64,000 nt of DNA from Miltochrista miniata (GCA_933228765.1 OW121771.1:12648001-12712000), one strand, 5' to 3'. Shown: positions 21,112 to 31,560, numbered from the stretch's first letter. Translations and numbers: made by a program. The notes: generated from the letters alone by a model not told the origin.

Positions 21112-21890
21112 ATCAATCAAAGGTTTATTTTAGGTGAAAGTTCTCATTAATACAAATCAATCAAGCCCCAACACAAGGTAGCTGCTCTGTAAATCGTCAA
21201 GTAATTCCCTCGACTTTCTTTTGGTTCCATCATCGGATTGACTTCAGACCTTCATTAACTTACTGTAGTACATTAAAGCACTGAATTAAAAAGTTAACAA
21301 ACGCACTAGTTGTCCCTATCGGTGGTTGCCCTCGATTTATCCAGGATCCCATAATCAGAGCATAACCTGGTTAAAATGGGACCACCTCAGAAGTAAACCC
21401 AATTAAACAAAAAAAAAATTAAATCCGTCTATAATTGACGGAAATATCGGTGAACATACATAAAACATTGAGAAATTTCTTTTTTTTTTAAGTCTGATCT
21501 ATCAATCTAGGTGTAATGTTCTCATCAATACAAATCAATCAAGCCCAAACACAAGATAACTGCTGCAAATTGTTAAGGAATGCCCTCGACTGTCTTTAAA
21601 CTCCATCATCAGATCGACGCCAGACCTTCATTAAAATGTAGAACATTAAAGCACTTAATTAAAAAGTTAACATGCGCACTAGTTGTCCCTACAATTTTCC
21701 GTGGTTGCCCTCGATTTCTCCTGGATCCCTTCATCAGATCCTGACCTGGTGAAAATGGGACCACCTCAGAAGTAACCCCTATTCAACAAAAAAAAAATTG
21801 AAATCCGTCTATAATTGACGGAAATATCGCTTGACATACATAAAAAAAATACATACAGACGAATTGAGAACCTCCTCCTTTTTTTGAAGT
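21112..21890. repeat. Tandem duplication of about 400 bp (two units)
   Basis: Unit 1 (about 21112-21490) and unit 2 (about 21513-21890) share 'aatacaaatcaatcaagccc', 'actagttgtccct', 'gggaccacctcagaagtaa' and 'ccgtctataattgacggaaa'. The second ends 'ttttgaagtcggttaaaa', a frequent lepidopteran repeat terminus. Confidence 0.75.
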
Positions 21891-22141
21891 CGGTTAAAAA
21901 TAACACCAAAACGTTGTTGGACATCTCTAGCAAGCAAAAATGTAACTCCACAAACCGTAGACCTTCAACAGATATATAGCAGTGGTGTTTGTTACTGAAC
22001 AACTGTCTGGTAAATAAATATTTCATACCACACTCCAGTATATAGTTTTGCTTGACTTCTTTTGTGTGTGTTAAGTTCTTACCATTGTCACGGATGAAAT
22101 ATACTACTTTTTTTGTATTAAATTGTGTAAGTTTAATGTGT

Positions 22142-22512
22142 TCATCATCACGCCTTTATCCCCGAAGGGGTAGGCAGAGGCATATTATATACCTACCCAC
22201 ATTTCACCTTTTTATAATTTGTCCTACGTAATACGTTGTGAGCCGTATTGCCGTGTTTAAATGGACAGGCGCAGGTTGTGACTGCCTGCTGTTGAAATAA
22301 AGCCTTCAACTTGGCTTAACGACTGCCATTTTACTGGCAACCGGGACCAACGGCTGAACGTGCCTTGCGAAGCACGGAAACGCTCGAATAAATGTCACAA
22401 AGTGATCACATGGATGGTCACCCATCCATGGACCGGCCATAGTGAAAGTTGCTTACTGCAGTGATCGTTTACAGAACACTGAGTACGCGGGGCCACGAGC
22501 GCTTCTTTTACG
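22142..22512 (-). mobile_element. Complete 5S-headed SINE with 12-bp target duplication
   Basis: A 371-bp insertion flanked by agtttaatgtgt (22130-22141 and 22513-22524). The minus-strand head (about 22505 to 22400) contains 'gttctgtaaacgatcactgc', 'agtaagcaac' and 'catggatgggtgacc', in the order and spacing of the 5S rRNA internal control region. The 3' end reads 'ctgcctaccccttcgggg' then 'ataaaggcgtgatgatg', identical in form to the RTE LINE 3' end. This is the best SINE copy in the window. Confidence 0.85.
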
Positions 22513-22569
22513 AGTTTAATGTGTGAACAATGAAATAAATAAATAAATACGGTAGAGCTTTATATGATA

Positions 22570-22765
22570 CTAGCGGACGTCAAGCGGTTTCACCCGCGTA
22601 GCTACCGTTCCCGTGGGAATACAGGAGTAAAATATAGCCTATGTTCACCGGGGATATTCTAGCTTGCCAACAATGTAAGAATTTTCGAAATCGGTTAATT
22701 AGTTTCGGAACCTAATCGATGCAAACAAACAATCCGATCTTTCCTCTATAAAATAGTTGTATAGA
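22570..22765 (-). mobile_element. Non-autonomous Helitron (subfamily a)
   Basis: It begins A|CTAGCGG with 'cacccgcgtagctaccgttc' and ends near 'ctttcctctataaaatag' (5' end on the right). It is an inverted partner of 22972-23150. Confidence 0.6.
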
Positions 22766-22971
22766 TATTTAAAAATAAACTTTTTAGGGATCTTCCCCCC
22801 GCTCCCTCTTCTAAAAGCTAAACGGCTGGCTTGAAATATTTGAAAAATTATGATGGGAGTTCATTGTGATAACTTTAAAAAAAATCTATAACGACTTAGA
22901 TAACTTCATTTGTTCAGGAGTTATAGAGGCCTAAATTGCAAAACTTCGTTCGTAAATCTTTATCAATGTTA

Positions 22972-23150
22972 ATATTATAAAGAGGAAAGATTTGATTGTT
23001 TGAATCCTTATAAACTCCAAAACAATTGGACCGATTTGAAAAATTCTTTCACTGTTAGGTAGCTTCACTATCCCCGGGTAACATAGGCTATTATCTACTT
23101 ACATATTCCCACGGGAACGGGAGCTACGCGGGTGAAACCGCGTGTCCTCC
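22972..23150 (+). mobile_element. Non-autonomous Helitron (subfamily a), decayed 3' end
   Basis: 'attataaagaggaaagattt' start and 'ggagctacgcgggtgaaacc' near the end; the terminal CTAG is degraded. Confidence 0.55.
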
Positions 23151-23274
23151 GCTATCAAGGTAATAATTTTATTACAAAGGCACCTTCTAAATTCACGTGC
23201 AATTCTGGTTGATTACGGAACCCTATTCTATGCGTGATCTGTTCCGCGCTTCACGGGTTTATAAGGCGCTTTGT

Positions 23275-23530
23275 AAACGACGTGGCGGGCCGGGCCGGTC
23301 AATTTCACCGCGAACGATAGCGCTAGAGGAATCCTATACTACCAACGCACACGAAGGGCAAAAAGACCGCGCCGCAGCTGCACGCCGGGCACTGGCGGCG
23401 CGGCATGTCCGTGGCTCCCCGCCATTGATCACACAAACCAGTTTGTATGAAGTAACGCAGAAGGGGCGGCACGGAGCGGGCGGCTCAGTTCGCGCCGCAC
23501 GCTTTCTAGTTAGTGATGGACGTCATCGAT
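23275..23530. other. GC-rich island
   Basis: Strikingly CpG-rich compared with the AT-rich surroundings, with a 124-codon ORF (23197-23571) of low-complexity R/A/G composition that looks non-coding. It could be an eroded GC-rich TE or a promoter/5' exon; an initiator-like TCAGTT lies at about 23486. Confidence 0.35.
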
Positions 23531-23589
23531 GTCGATATAAAAACACAGAATTGAAAGAGTATCTAAGATAGTAAAAGGTATTTAGTATT

Positions 23590-24236
23590 TATCAATACAT
23601 ATAATAAAATCGTAACAGGTCGCTGTCTGTACATGGAAGATAAATAAGAAAAAATATTATAGGGGGGCTTTATGAACGCAATAGAACCCAAAACAATGAT
23701 TTTTAGAATTTTTGTCTGTTTGTCTGTATGTCTGTATGTCTGTATGTCTGTATATCTGTTTGTCTGTACGGTTGTGCACGCTAATCTCAGTAACCGCTCA
23801 ACCGATTGCAATGCGGTTTTTTTTATTGTGTTGAGGTTTGCTCCAGTTAACATTTAGCGTTTGTTTTATGTAAATCGGTTTAGAAATAAAAGAGTTATAA
23901 CACTTTTAAGAATCAGGTATTTTGAAAATTTTAATTGTAGGGGTTTCTTTGAATGTGAGTGAACCTAAACTGGCGTGTTGGCTTAATCATAAAAGAGCTT
24001 AATGATTAAGTCTATTTTAAAACAATTCAGTCCACGCCTTCGGCGCGGACTGAATTGTTTGAACTGAATTGAAAACTGAATTTAAACTGAATTGTTTTAA
24101 AATAGACTTAATCATTAAGCTCTTTTATGATTAAGCAAACAGGGCAGTTTCAGACGCTGCTTGATGACTCTGATGAAGAAATACCTTTCCTTTCATACAC
24201 CTTATGTGACGTAAACGAAGTTGCGGGCTCAGCTAG
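23590..24236 (+). mobile_element. Helitron with internal 51-bp inverted repeat
   Basis: The 5' half carries (TGTCTGTA)n at 23716-23766. The 3' end reads 'gaagttgcgggctcagctag' then T. It contains perfect 51-bp arms 23981-24031 / 24086-24136 and a nested competing hairpin. The same 3' segment recurs at 41898-42039. Confidence 0.6.
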
Positions 24237-24479
24237 TGTTAAATATTTAAGGACACGATAATCTGTGATTTCATCGACTGAGTCAATATTTGTTCATATT
24301 TTTACGATATATAAAGTTTAGTCCTAGACGTATAATTTAAGGTAAAACTTGTGTCTCTCGATATTTGAATATTATGTTATTTTGTTATACTGTAAGTGTA
24401 TTTGTTCAAATACAATTAGCATTGGGGTCTGATTATACATTCCTTTGTTTAAAAATTTATAAAAAAGTACTAAGTACTT

Positions 24480-24610
24480 CAAGAATAGAATAGAATAGAA
24501 TAAAATTTATTGTACACCAATATAAAACATACAGAAAAGAAAGATATTACAATTTTATACATGTACAGACTCAATTCAATTCTGATTCCAAGACTGATTA
24601 CAAGATAACT
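24480..24610 (-). mobile_element. LINE 3' tail with (GAATA)n
   Basis: 'gaatagaatagaatagaata' followed by 'aaatttattgtac' is the same tail type as the Jockey-like LINE at 32276. The remainder is too short to classify. Confidence 0.45.
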
Positions 24611-24858
24611 AAAAAGTTGGCTGTCTCTTACCGTCAACTAGCCCTGAGGAAATTAAGATAGCCCATGAATGTAACCTTCGAAAAGAAGGTAAAAGGGACT
24701 CTGCAGCGATCATGAAAGAACTTTCTATGAGTTCACTTATGAGAGGATCCATCATGAAAAGTGTACGTAAAAGAGTAAATACTGAAAGCGTTCAAGTCAC
24801 TGTGTCGGCTGATGAAGCATTGAGCATGATGCTAGATAGGGATTTATCAGTATATTAA
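24611..24858 (+). CDS. Unidentified open frame of about 82 codons
   Basis: A stop-free frame (after TAA at about 24608-24610) ends at TAA near 24858. It reads in part SPEEIKIAHECNLRKEGKRD, then SVRKRVN..., and near the end DEALSMMLDRDLSVY. The composition is protein-like (charged and amphipathic), unlike the neighbouring repeat sequence. No ATG lies at the start, so it may be an exon or a TE-gene remnant. I do not recognise the family. Confidence 0.3.
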
Positions 24859-25671
24859 TATGAAATTAACCGGCAAGGAATAAATAAATTGATAAAAATA
24901 AAATCATAAAAATAAAATTAGAAAAAGAGTTAAAAATTGGTTAAACTTCCCTATACCTATCTTCATTTATTTTGCCGATTGGACAGTTATCGGAAGAGGC
25001 ATAAGAGACTAGAAACAAAAATAATTGAAGATACTGGTAATTTTTCACTAGAAAAACGTCACGAAAACAGACTAATACCGATTTACTTAGTAGGCTTCTT
25101 ATAACATCAGACCCCTTTATATCCAGTCTTAGGTGTATAATGGAGAGAAAACGAAGTCCTCTAGACACTGAGGTCCTTCTTCTTTTTCTTTAGTGTCAAT
25201 GATTCACTCTTTATTGACTTTTAGATAGTTTGGGCATAAAATTCTGCCATCTTAATCGCACTGCCAGTAGTCCTGAAATTGCTTCCTGTACCCAACATAA
25301 ATAAGCCGAGAGAGGAATCGGTGATAAAAATAACAATATTTATTAAAATCACATTTATTTTAACAGTAGTGTTAAAATAAATGGGGTATAAATAAATATT
25401 TTTGCATTTTTTATCTCTATTTAAATGTCTTTGTTTATTTGAACACAATGGTAAATTAATTTTCAACTATATCTTTTATTTAATTCTATCTGGAATTAAA
25501 TCCCGCTAGATTGCGAGATTCCCTCACTGTGTGTCGTGAACTAACTGCCTCCGCCCGTCGCGTCGTGTGCGTTGTGTTCGCCGTGCGGGCAGTCGCGGAC
25601 ATCGACAGGCAGTCGCGGTCTTTATTACGTCGCTGGCAAAAAGCCCGGCCCGCACCGTCGTCTGTCTAGCG
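24859..25671. other. No gene; GC-rich patch
   Basis: AT-rich, with a CpG-rich stretch at 25545-25665. No credible coding region. Confidence 0.4.
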
Positions 25672-25904
25672 CCTAAATGTGGAAGTTTGTGAAGACGTTT
25701 GGATGTTTGATGTTTCAATGTTTGGAAGTTTGTTACTCAATTACGCTCTAACGGTTGAACGGACTGAGCTGAATTTTGGTACAGGCATAATAACAGGCAG
25801 TCTAGAATAACAAATAGGCTACTTTTTATCTCGGGAATATGTTCCCATGGGAAGCGGAAACGGGTACTGAATTTCACGCGTGCGAATCCGCGAGCATCAT
25901 CTAG
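25672..25904 (+). mobile_element. Non-autonomous Helitron (subfamily b)
   Basis: Starts near 'gtggaagtttgtgaagacg', has 'cgctctaacggttgaacgg', 'tgttcccatgggaagcgg', and ends 'gagcatcatctag' then T. Confidence 0.7.
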
Positions 25905-26167
25905 TCCGATATATATAATGTTCAATTACAAAAGATTCACGACTCCTTTGCAGGACTTTGTAAGCCTATTTAATAAAATTCCTTAGATATTATGAACCTT
26001 CCTTTACATAAATTCAACGTAAAAGATAATATCTCTTGAAAAGGGCTTATTAAAGGGGCCATTAATGATTATTTGAATGGCAGAGAGAAATGAAAACGAG
26101 TTGCTTGCTCCTCATTTCAGCTAATTAGGCGCCATTTTAAGATTTTGTATTTGTGTACTCTCTTGGT

Positions 26168-26310
26168 TTTTAGGGTTTTGTACCAAATGGTAAAACCGGG
26201 ACCCTATTCATGGGACTTTGCCGTCCGAGTGTCTGTCTGTTTGTCACGAACCGTAATGGCTAGATAGCAACGGGAAAAAACACCGTCTAGCATTTTATGA
26301 AAACTCACTC
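26168..26310 (+). repeat. 'gggttccgta' TIR-repeat left part
   Basis: 'tttttagggttttgtacc' and 'gggaccctattcatgggac' match the left halves of copies at 27247 and 47548. Confidence 0.55.
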
Positions 26311-26482
26311 AACTTTTTTTTGATTACCGAACTTATGATTTAATGCGGGTATTAATTAATGTTTTTCTGGGAATATTTTCTTTTCGAACAAGAAAGTACG
26401 TGGTTAGTTTATAAAGAAAAGATTAAAGGATACGCCGAACTTCACAAAAAGATCACGTACTTTCGTATATTCCCGCAGTAAT

Positions 26483-27200
26483 TTCCCCCCATTTACTGTG
26501 GCGCTACAATTTCAGGGCACGTCACTCACCATCTCTGAAAGTATAGGGATCCTTGGTGTTGAAATCTCCAATGTCGTTCAGTTCCGAAGTCATTTGGAGG
26601 ACAAGGCCAAGCTGGCGTCCAAGAAGCTTGGAGTGCTCAGTAGGGCGCGGCGGTACTTTACTGCGGCGCAAACACTGCTTCTCTATAAGTCGCAAGTGCG
26701 GCCGCACATGGAGTACTGCTGTCACCTCTGGGCGGGGGCACCTGAATACCAGCTTCGTCCTTTTGACTCGGTACAAAGGCGTAGGTACTATGAGAGTTGT
26801 CGGTGATCCCATACTTGCAGGTGATGTAAAACCTCTTAGTGACAGGAGAGACTTTGCTTCTCTGTGTGTATTCTACCGGCTGTATAACGGTGTGTGCTCT
26901 GAGGAATTATTTGACATGATGCCTACGGCTACATTCTATCATCGCATCGCTCGAGCACGGTTAGATCCGATAGGGGCTTTTTATCGCGCACGCTTAGGTT
27001 GTATAATGATCTCCCTGCCTCGGTTTTCCCAAACGCCTACAGAATGGGGTTCATCAAGAGGGGTCTTAGAAGGTTTTTAAAGGGTCGGCAGCGCGAGTGT
27101 GGCGCCTCTGGTGTTGCAAACGTCCATAGGCTGCGGTGACCACCGGTACATCTGGTGGGCCGTATGCTGGTCTGCCACCTTAGTGGTATATAAAAAAAAA
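26483..27200 (+). pseudogene. LINE family Y, 5'-truncated RT C-terminus
   Basis: An inserted LINE 3' portion with TSD agtaat (26477-26482 and 27201-27206). The frame 26498-26800 reads the RT thumb (GILGVEISNVVQFRSHLEDK ... SQVRPHMEYCCHLWAG). A frameshift near 26790 moves to VVGDPILAGDVKPLSDRRDF, and another follows before the NAYRMGFIKRGLRRF-type end. It ends with A10. The pre-insertion sequence is preserved in a paralogue at about 51190-51300. It is non-functional. Confidence 0.8.
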
Positions 27201-27246
27201 AGTAATACAATCTTGAACTTAAAAGCTTAACGTTCTACGTGTGTAG

Positions 27247-27600
27247 TTTTTAGGGGTCCGTACCAAAAGCTAAAACGAGACCCTATTCATGAGATTTCAC
27301 CGTCCGTCTTACTGTCTGTCTATTTGTCACGAATCTATATCTCTGAGAGCTGAAATTTTTACAGATAGTGTATTTCTGTCGAACTCTAAAAACGTTGAAC
27401 GACCTGCCCGCACACGTGTTTTCCTCATCTTACAATCCCGGGTTATTCAAGAGGAGCGTGAAGAGGCACATCACAGAGCCGCCAACTTGAGGACCACTGT
27501 CAGAAGTCCCCACGGCTTTCCATCAGGCTGGTGGCGATGTCAATTTGGCGAGCTAAATATTTAAAAAAAAGTCTGTTGCAACTATGACAACAAATACTAA
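27247..27600 (+). mobile_element. TIR repeat interrupted by LINE X end
   Basis: The left half 'ccctattcatgagatttcac ...' breaks at 'gtatttctg' (about 27374) and resumes at 'ctgttgcaactatgac' (about 27572). Between them lies the LINE X fragment. Confidence 0.65.
27375..27570 (+). pseudogene. LINE family X RT C-terminus and 3' end inside TIR repeat
   Basis: It encodes fragments of NDLPAHVF and FKRSVKRHI-like residues, then the 'gccaacttgaggaccactgt' block and an A8 tail. A short duplication tctgt flanks it. Confidence 0.65.
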
Positions 27601-27732
27601 CATGAATGGAAACTAGTTTAGGCATCGCCTTGTGAATCGAGCACTAAATGCTTCTATCCCATATAAGTGTTACTTTGTGACGTACATGAAAAAAGTCATT
27701 ATCATACATTCATACATATAATAATATAATAC

Positions 27733-28045
27733 TATCACGGCTCCATCCCCGAAAGGGTAGGCAGAGGCATGGTATACGCCCCAATTTCACCTTATAGTTT
27801 TATGTCCCACGTAATAGGTGGTGAGCCTATTGCCGTGTTGAAATGAACAGGCTCAGGTCGCCGCGACCCGCAGTTGAAATTTTTTAAGCCGCCCATAAGG
27901 CCTTCAACTTGACTTAACGATCTTTTTGCGAAAGTATTCCCTTAGTCGCCTCTTACGATACCTTCGGGATGTATTAAGGTGGCGACATTTTGTACTCTTA
28001 CCCGTCGCAGCACGGGACCCCGTCGCCACACGGGGAAAAGTTATT
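27733..28045 (-). mobile_element. SINE subfamily 2 (RTE tail, non-5S head)
   Basis: The tail 'ccccgaaagggtaggcagag' (plus-strand view) and shared body run to 'cttcaacttgacttaacga', then switch to 'cgcctcttacgataccttcg', the alternative head, instead of the 5S-like head. Confidence 0.6.
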
Positions 28046-28224
28046 TTCATTTCATATTTTATCATTTTCGGACTCACAATAAACGTATCACACCACGATG
28101 ACGACGGGATAGTTGTGTTGTCATTTGACTGCGTATGAACCCAAGTAGAGTCTACCATACTTAATTTTATGAAGGAGTGAAAAAGAAAAATAAAGGAGTT
28201 ATTAAGAGACATTTTTTTCATGTG

Positions 28225-28330
28225 TCATACTCGAATCGACTAAAACACACGGTCCTGTCCCTACCAGTCTCTATAAGGTTGAGGTCCCTGGCAACTTCTT
28301 GGATGGATGTCCCAAGATTTTAGACAGATG
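28225..28330 (-). repeat. R1 3' block scrap
   Basis: Weak match to the R1-type 3' terminal block ('ttcttggatggatgtcccaa'). Confidence 0.35.
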
Positions 28331-28374
28331 TCAAACAGTTAAAGTGAATAATGCTATTAACCCTCGACGAAAAA

Positions 28375-28511
28375 AGTGGTGTTATTTAGACACGCGGTAG
28401 CGTGTCAAGCCAAGTTCAAGTAACAAAACTGGCGAGCAGCACCGTATGTAATATTACACGAATCATTTGGACCCACTTTTGACTCCCTCATAATTCAAAA
28501 ACTATTTAACA
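28375..28511 (+). repeat. Repeat shared with 46140-46270
   Basis: Shared pattern: 'gccaagttcaagtaacaaaa' / 'gccaagttccagcaacagg', then 'tacacgaa...ttggacccac'. Non-coding. Confidence 0.5.
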
Positions 28512-28753
28512 CTAGCTGATGCGCGCGGCTTCGTACGTGTGAAAGTTGGTTCCCGTTCCCGCTTCCTGTAGGAACATTTTACCCCGGTAAAAAGTAGCCT
28601 ATGTGTTATTCCGCACTATACTCTATCCCTGGACCAAATTTCAGCCCGATCCATTCAGCCGTTAGAGCGTGATTGAGTAACAAACATCCAAACATCTAAA
28701 CATCCAAACATCTTCACAAACTTTCACATTTGTATGATTAGTAGAAAGTAGGA
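28512..28753 (-). mobile_element. Non-autonomous Helitron (subfamily b)
   Basis: A|CTAGCTGATGCGCGCGGC at the left and 'attagtagaaagtagga' at the right (5') end. It contains 'cagccgttagagcgtgattg'. Confidence 0.7.
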
Positions 28754-29319
28754 TAAACGTGTCATTTATTTGGCTCATATAATGACACTTGCGAGATACA
28801 TATGTGCTACAAATTTCATACACATTATAAATTTCTAAATGTGATAAAGTAGCGAGTTTAGTATTTCGAGATTTAGTGAGTAATGAAAACCAATGGTACG
28901 TACTTGATAGTGACGTTCGCACATCATTAATGACATCTGCTGCGCCCTGGTATTGTAATGGCATTAAATGGCAATGGCATACTGCAGTTTCAGTTCTATT
29001 AAGACTAATTTATGAACAGAGCTAGCTTTGGTTACTCCCGTGACGTATTTAGATAAGATTTCACCCCCTTTTTTCCGTTTAAGGCCGTTGGTAGGCCTAA
29101 CGACCTTGACCATACGAAACACGCGTCCTTCAGGCTATAAAATAAAGCATTTTATAGCTTATTTTAGTTGTAACAAGCTAATACACTTACTTATTCAAAA
29201 TCGAAGAAAACCAATTTTTAGGTGTGTATTTTCTTCATACGCTGGCATTTCTATCTTTCGCGTCGATAAAAATTGAAGTCAAAAAATGCATTCATCTAAA
29301 AATTTGGGGGTGACTCTAA

Positions 29320-29409
29320 TTGGATGTTTGTTACTCAATCACGCTCTAACGGCTGAACGGATCGGGCTAAAATTTGGTACAGAGATAGCTTATAGTCTGA
29401 AATAACTAG
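29320..29409 (+). mobile_element. Helitron (subfamily b) fragment
   Basis: 'tgtttgttactcaatcacgc' and 'acggctgaacggatcgggct', interrupted at 29410 by the TTTCGG array. Confidence 0.6.
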
Positions 29410-29414
29410 TGACC

Positions 29415-29535
29415 GACCGAAGTTTCGGTTTCGGTTTCGGTTTCGGCCAGTTTCGGCCAAAAAATCAAGTTTCGGCCGCAGTTTCGGTTTCGGCCAAAAT
29501 GGGCCGAAACTTTCGGCCGGGCCGAAACTAACGTG
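29415..29535. repeat. TTTCGG / TTTCGGCC hexamer array
   Basis: Direct and inverted TTTCGG/CCGAAA units with GGCCGAAA palindromes. It directly abuts the broken Helitron. Confidence 0.75.
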
Positions 29536-29734
29536 TTCTTGAATTTTGAGTGCCTGGCTCTGCTTGTGACGTAGTTGGGGTCAGCCCAACCAGTTAATAT
29601 GTTACGAACCGAAGATTTAGAGATTTACAAAGTTCTTCCAATCAATAAGTAGTTATAATAATAAAATTTTATTCAAAGCAATTACAATCATTGATAAGTA
29701 TTAGACAGTTACCCCTGTGTCTTAGACCACCTTC

Positions 29735-30075
29735 TTAGGGTCCCGTTTTTACTTTTGGTTACGGAATCCTGAAAAGGTGATCTAAGACATTACCCTACCC
29801 CTTTGTTGTCGGTTCCGTTGACTTCGTTGGTCGTCTGTCTATCTGTCAGCAGGCTGTAACTCATGCACTGTGATAGTTAGACAGTTAAAATTTTTACAGA
29901 TAATGATGTATTTTTGTTGCCGAAATAGCAACAAATAATAAAAATAGACAAAATATTAATATTAAAGGGATCACGTATGTAGTATGGGAGGCCCTTCTAT
30001 TCAACATACGTGATTTTTTGCCGCTTTTCTTGTACGGACCCTACGTACGCAAGTCCGGTTCACTCTTGTCCAGTT
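29735..30075 (+). mobile_element. 'gggttccgta' TIR repeat, rearranged copy
   Basis: Contains 'agataatgatgtatttttgt', 'tgttgccg' and the right end 'tgtacggaccctacgtacgc'. An inverted pair 'atcacgtatgt / acatacgtgat' lies at about 29970-30012. Confidence 0.55.
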
Positions 30076-30307
30076 TTAGTTGTATACTTCTAGAATGTAA
30101 CCAAAACCGACAAAGAGCTAGTAGCCGGACACCGTGTGGTTTAAGTCGGTAGGAGCTCGCAATAGCATTAACCTATCCTATGAGTAATTCCACACGTAAT
30201 AAATAGAAAATCATCTTTAAGTGGAAATATTTCTAAAGTGAAGAATTGAAAATATTTATACCGTTGATTGATAGCACTTGATGGAAATTGCTGCACCAAT
30301 TGAAAGA

Positions 30308-30460
30308 ATAACCGGCCAAGTACGAGTCGTACTCTTGCAAGCAGAGGTTTTAGCGGGAACCTATTTTCGTGACATGAGGCCTAGCCGTCCGTCTTTGGAA
30401 CCGTGCCAGATAGAGGCCTAAAACTTTCACTGATGATGTATTTCTGTTGCCGCTTTTTTT
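30308..30460. repeat. TIR-repeat fragments
   Basis: 'ggccaagtacgagtcgtact' (right end, inverted) is joined to a core 'ctgatgatgtatttctgttg'. Confidence 0.45.
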
Positions 30461-31560
30461 TAACGTGAGGCATATCCTACACGGATGCGGAGTCCTACCG
30501 ACTAAAAACCACGCGTATCCTACACCACGCATTAATCTCCCACGTCACGCTATCGTTTACTAGAGCCTGCTCATGTCAGGCCCTAGTCCGTCACCCCCGT
30601 CCAGCCCCGTCACACCGTCCTTAGGGCCCCGGTCATGGAGGCTGATAGTATGGGGCGCACCGCCGCAAACGGTGGAACTCGGGGAGGAGAGTTCTCTACC
30701 GCTTCCTCCCCACCGTCTCTTTCACGAGCATAACCTGCTGGAAAAGGCCTATGGCCCCGCTCCAGCGCCTCCTTGCGCCATTTAAGCTTTAGCCTCCAGG
30801 TCCCATAGAGGGGTCCCGGCTAGAAGACATGCCGCCTCAACTGAGATCGTGCTGTATCCTCTTATCACCCTGACAGCCATCGCCTTCTGCGGGCTGAGCA
30901 ATCTAGCCGCATTGCTGGCCATCAGGATCTCCGTATAGGGCCACACTCCGCACGAACCCATGGTACATTCTCCTGCAGGGCGCGTTGGGTCCCCTGATAT
31001 TGGGCAACAACCGCGAGAGTGCGGCTGATGCCCCTCCCTCAGTTTTGGGACCAAACTTCGGAAGTGGTATCCGAATTTCCACCGGCTATCGAGTACGAGC
31101 CCTAGATACGTCATCGATGTCGGCATCGAAGCTGAGCAGGTCATGCTTAAACCACACGGTGCTGTCGCCCCCTATATGTAAGCTGGATCCCGCAGGTGAC
31201 CTTTAGGGCTGTGTCTCGTTGCGTTGATCCTCGCGCTGTAATGAGAGGGTGTCGTCGTAACACGTTACGCCGACACCTCTGAGCAACGGACGACGCAGCT
31301 CCCAATCGTAACCGATGTTTCACAGAAGCGGTCCTAAATAAATAATTAAATCCCGAACGACACATCTCGCCGGCACTGCCCTAGCCAGCTCGGGTAAGTT
31401 GTGGCCCTCTCGGAAAGATAGGCCCCGACAATTCGACGGAGGTTGGAGGCATTCCAGGCAGGGTAATTAAGCGCCTCCCAAACGCAGCTACAGGGCAAGG
31501 TGTTGAAAATGTTGGCGATGTTAAGAGACACTGCCACCACCACCTCACCCTGTTCTGTTG
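30461..31560 (-). pseudogene. R1-clade LINE RT remnant and 3' end
   Basis: The minus-strand segments read in order as an R1-type RT: VSLNIANIFNTLPCSCVWEA and YPSWLGQCRRDVS (31346-31543; finger/palm 'SLDIANAFNTLP' type), a degenerate middle (31147-31365), and the thumb SMTYLGLVLDSRWKFGYHF ... VRVIRGYSTISVEAACLLAG (30782-31144). It ends in the 3' block 'aacgtgaggcatatcctaca' (plus strand, 30470). Several frameshifts and the loss of the YADD region make it inactive. It links the many orphan 3' blocks in the window to an R1-clade element. Confidence 0.75.

Noticed and set aside
22400..22505. Genuine 5S rRNA gene
   Set aside because: Only the internal control region is recognisable and it runs into a SINE body with a target duplication.
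23672..23857. Cys/Val-rich 61-codon ORF
   Set aside because: Encoded by the TGTCTGTA microsatellite.
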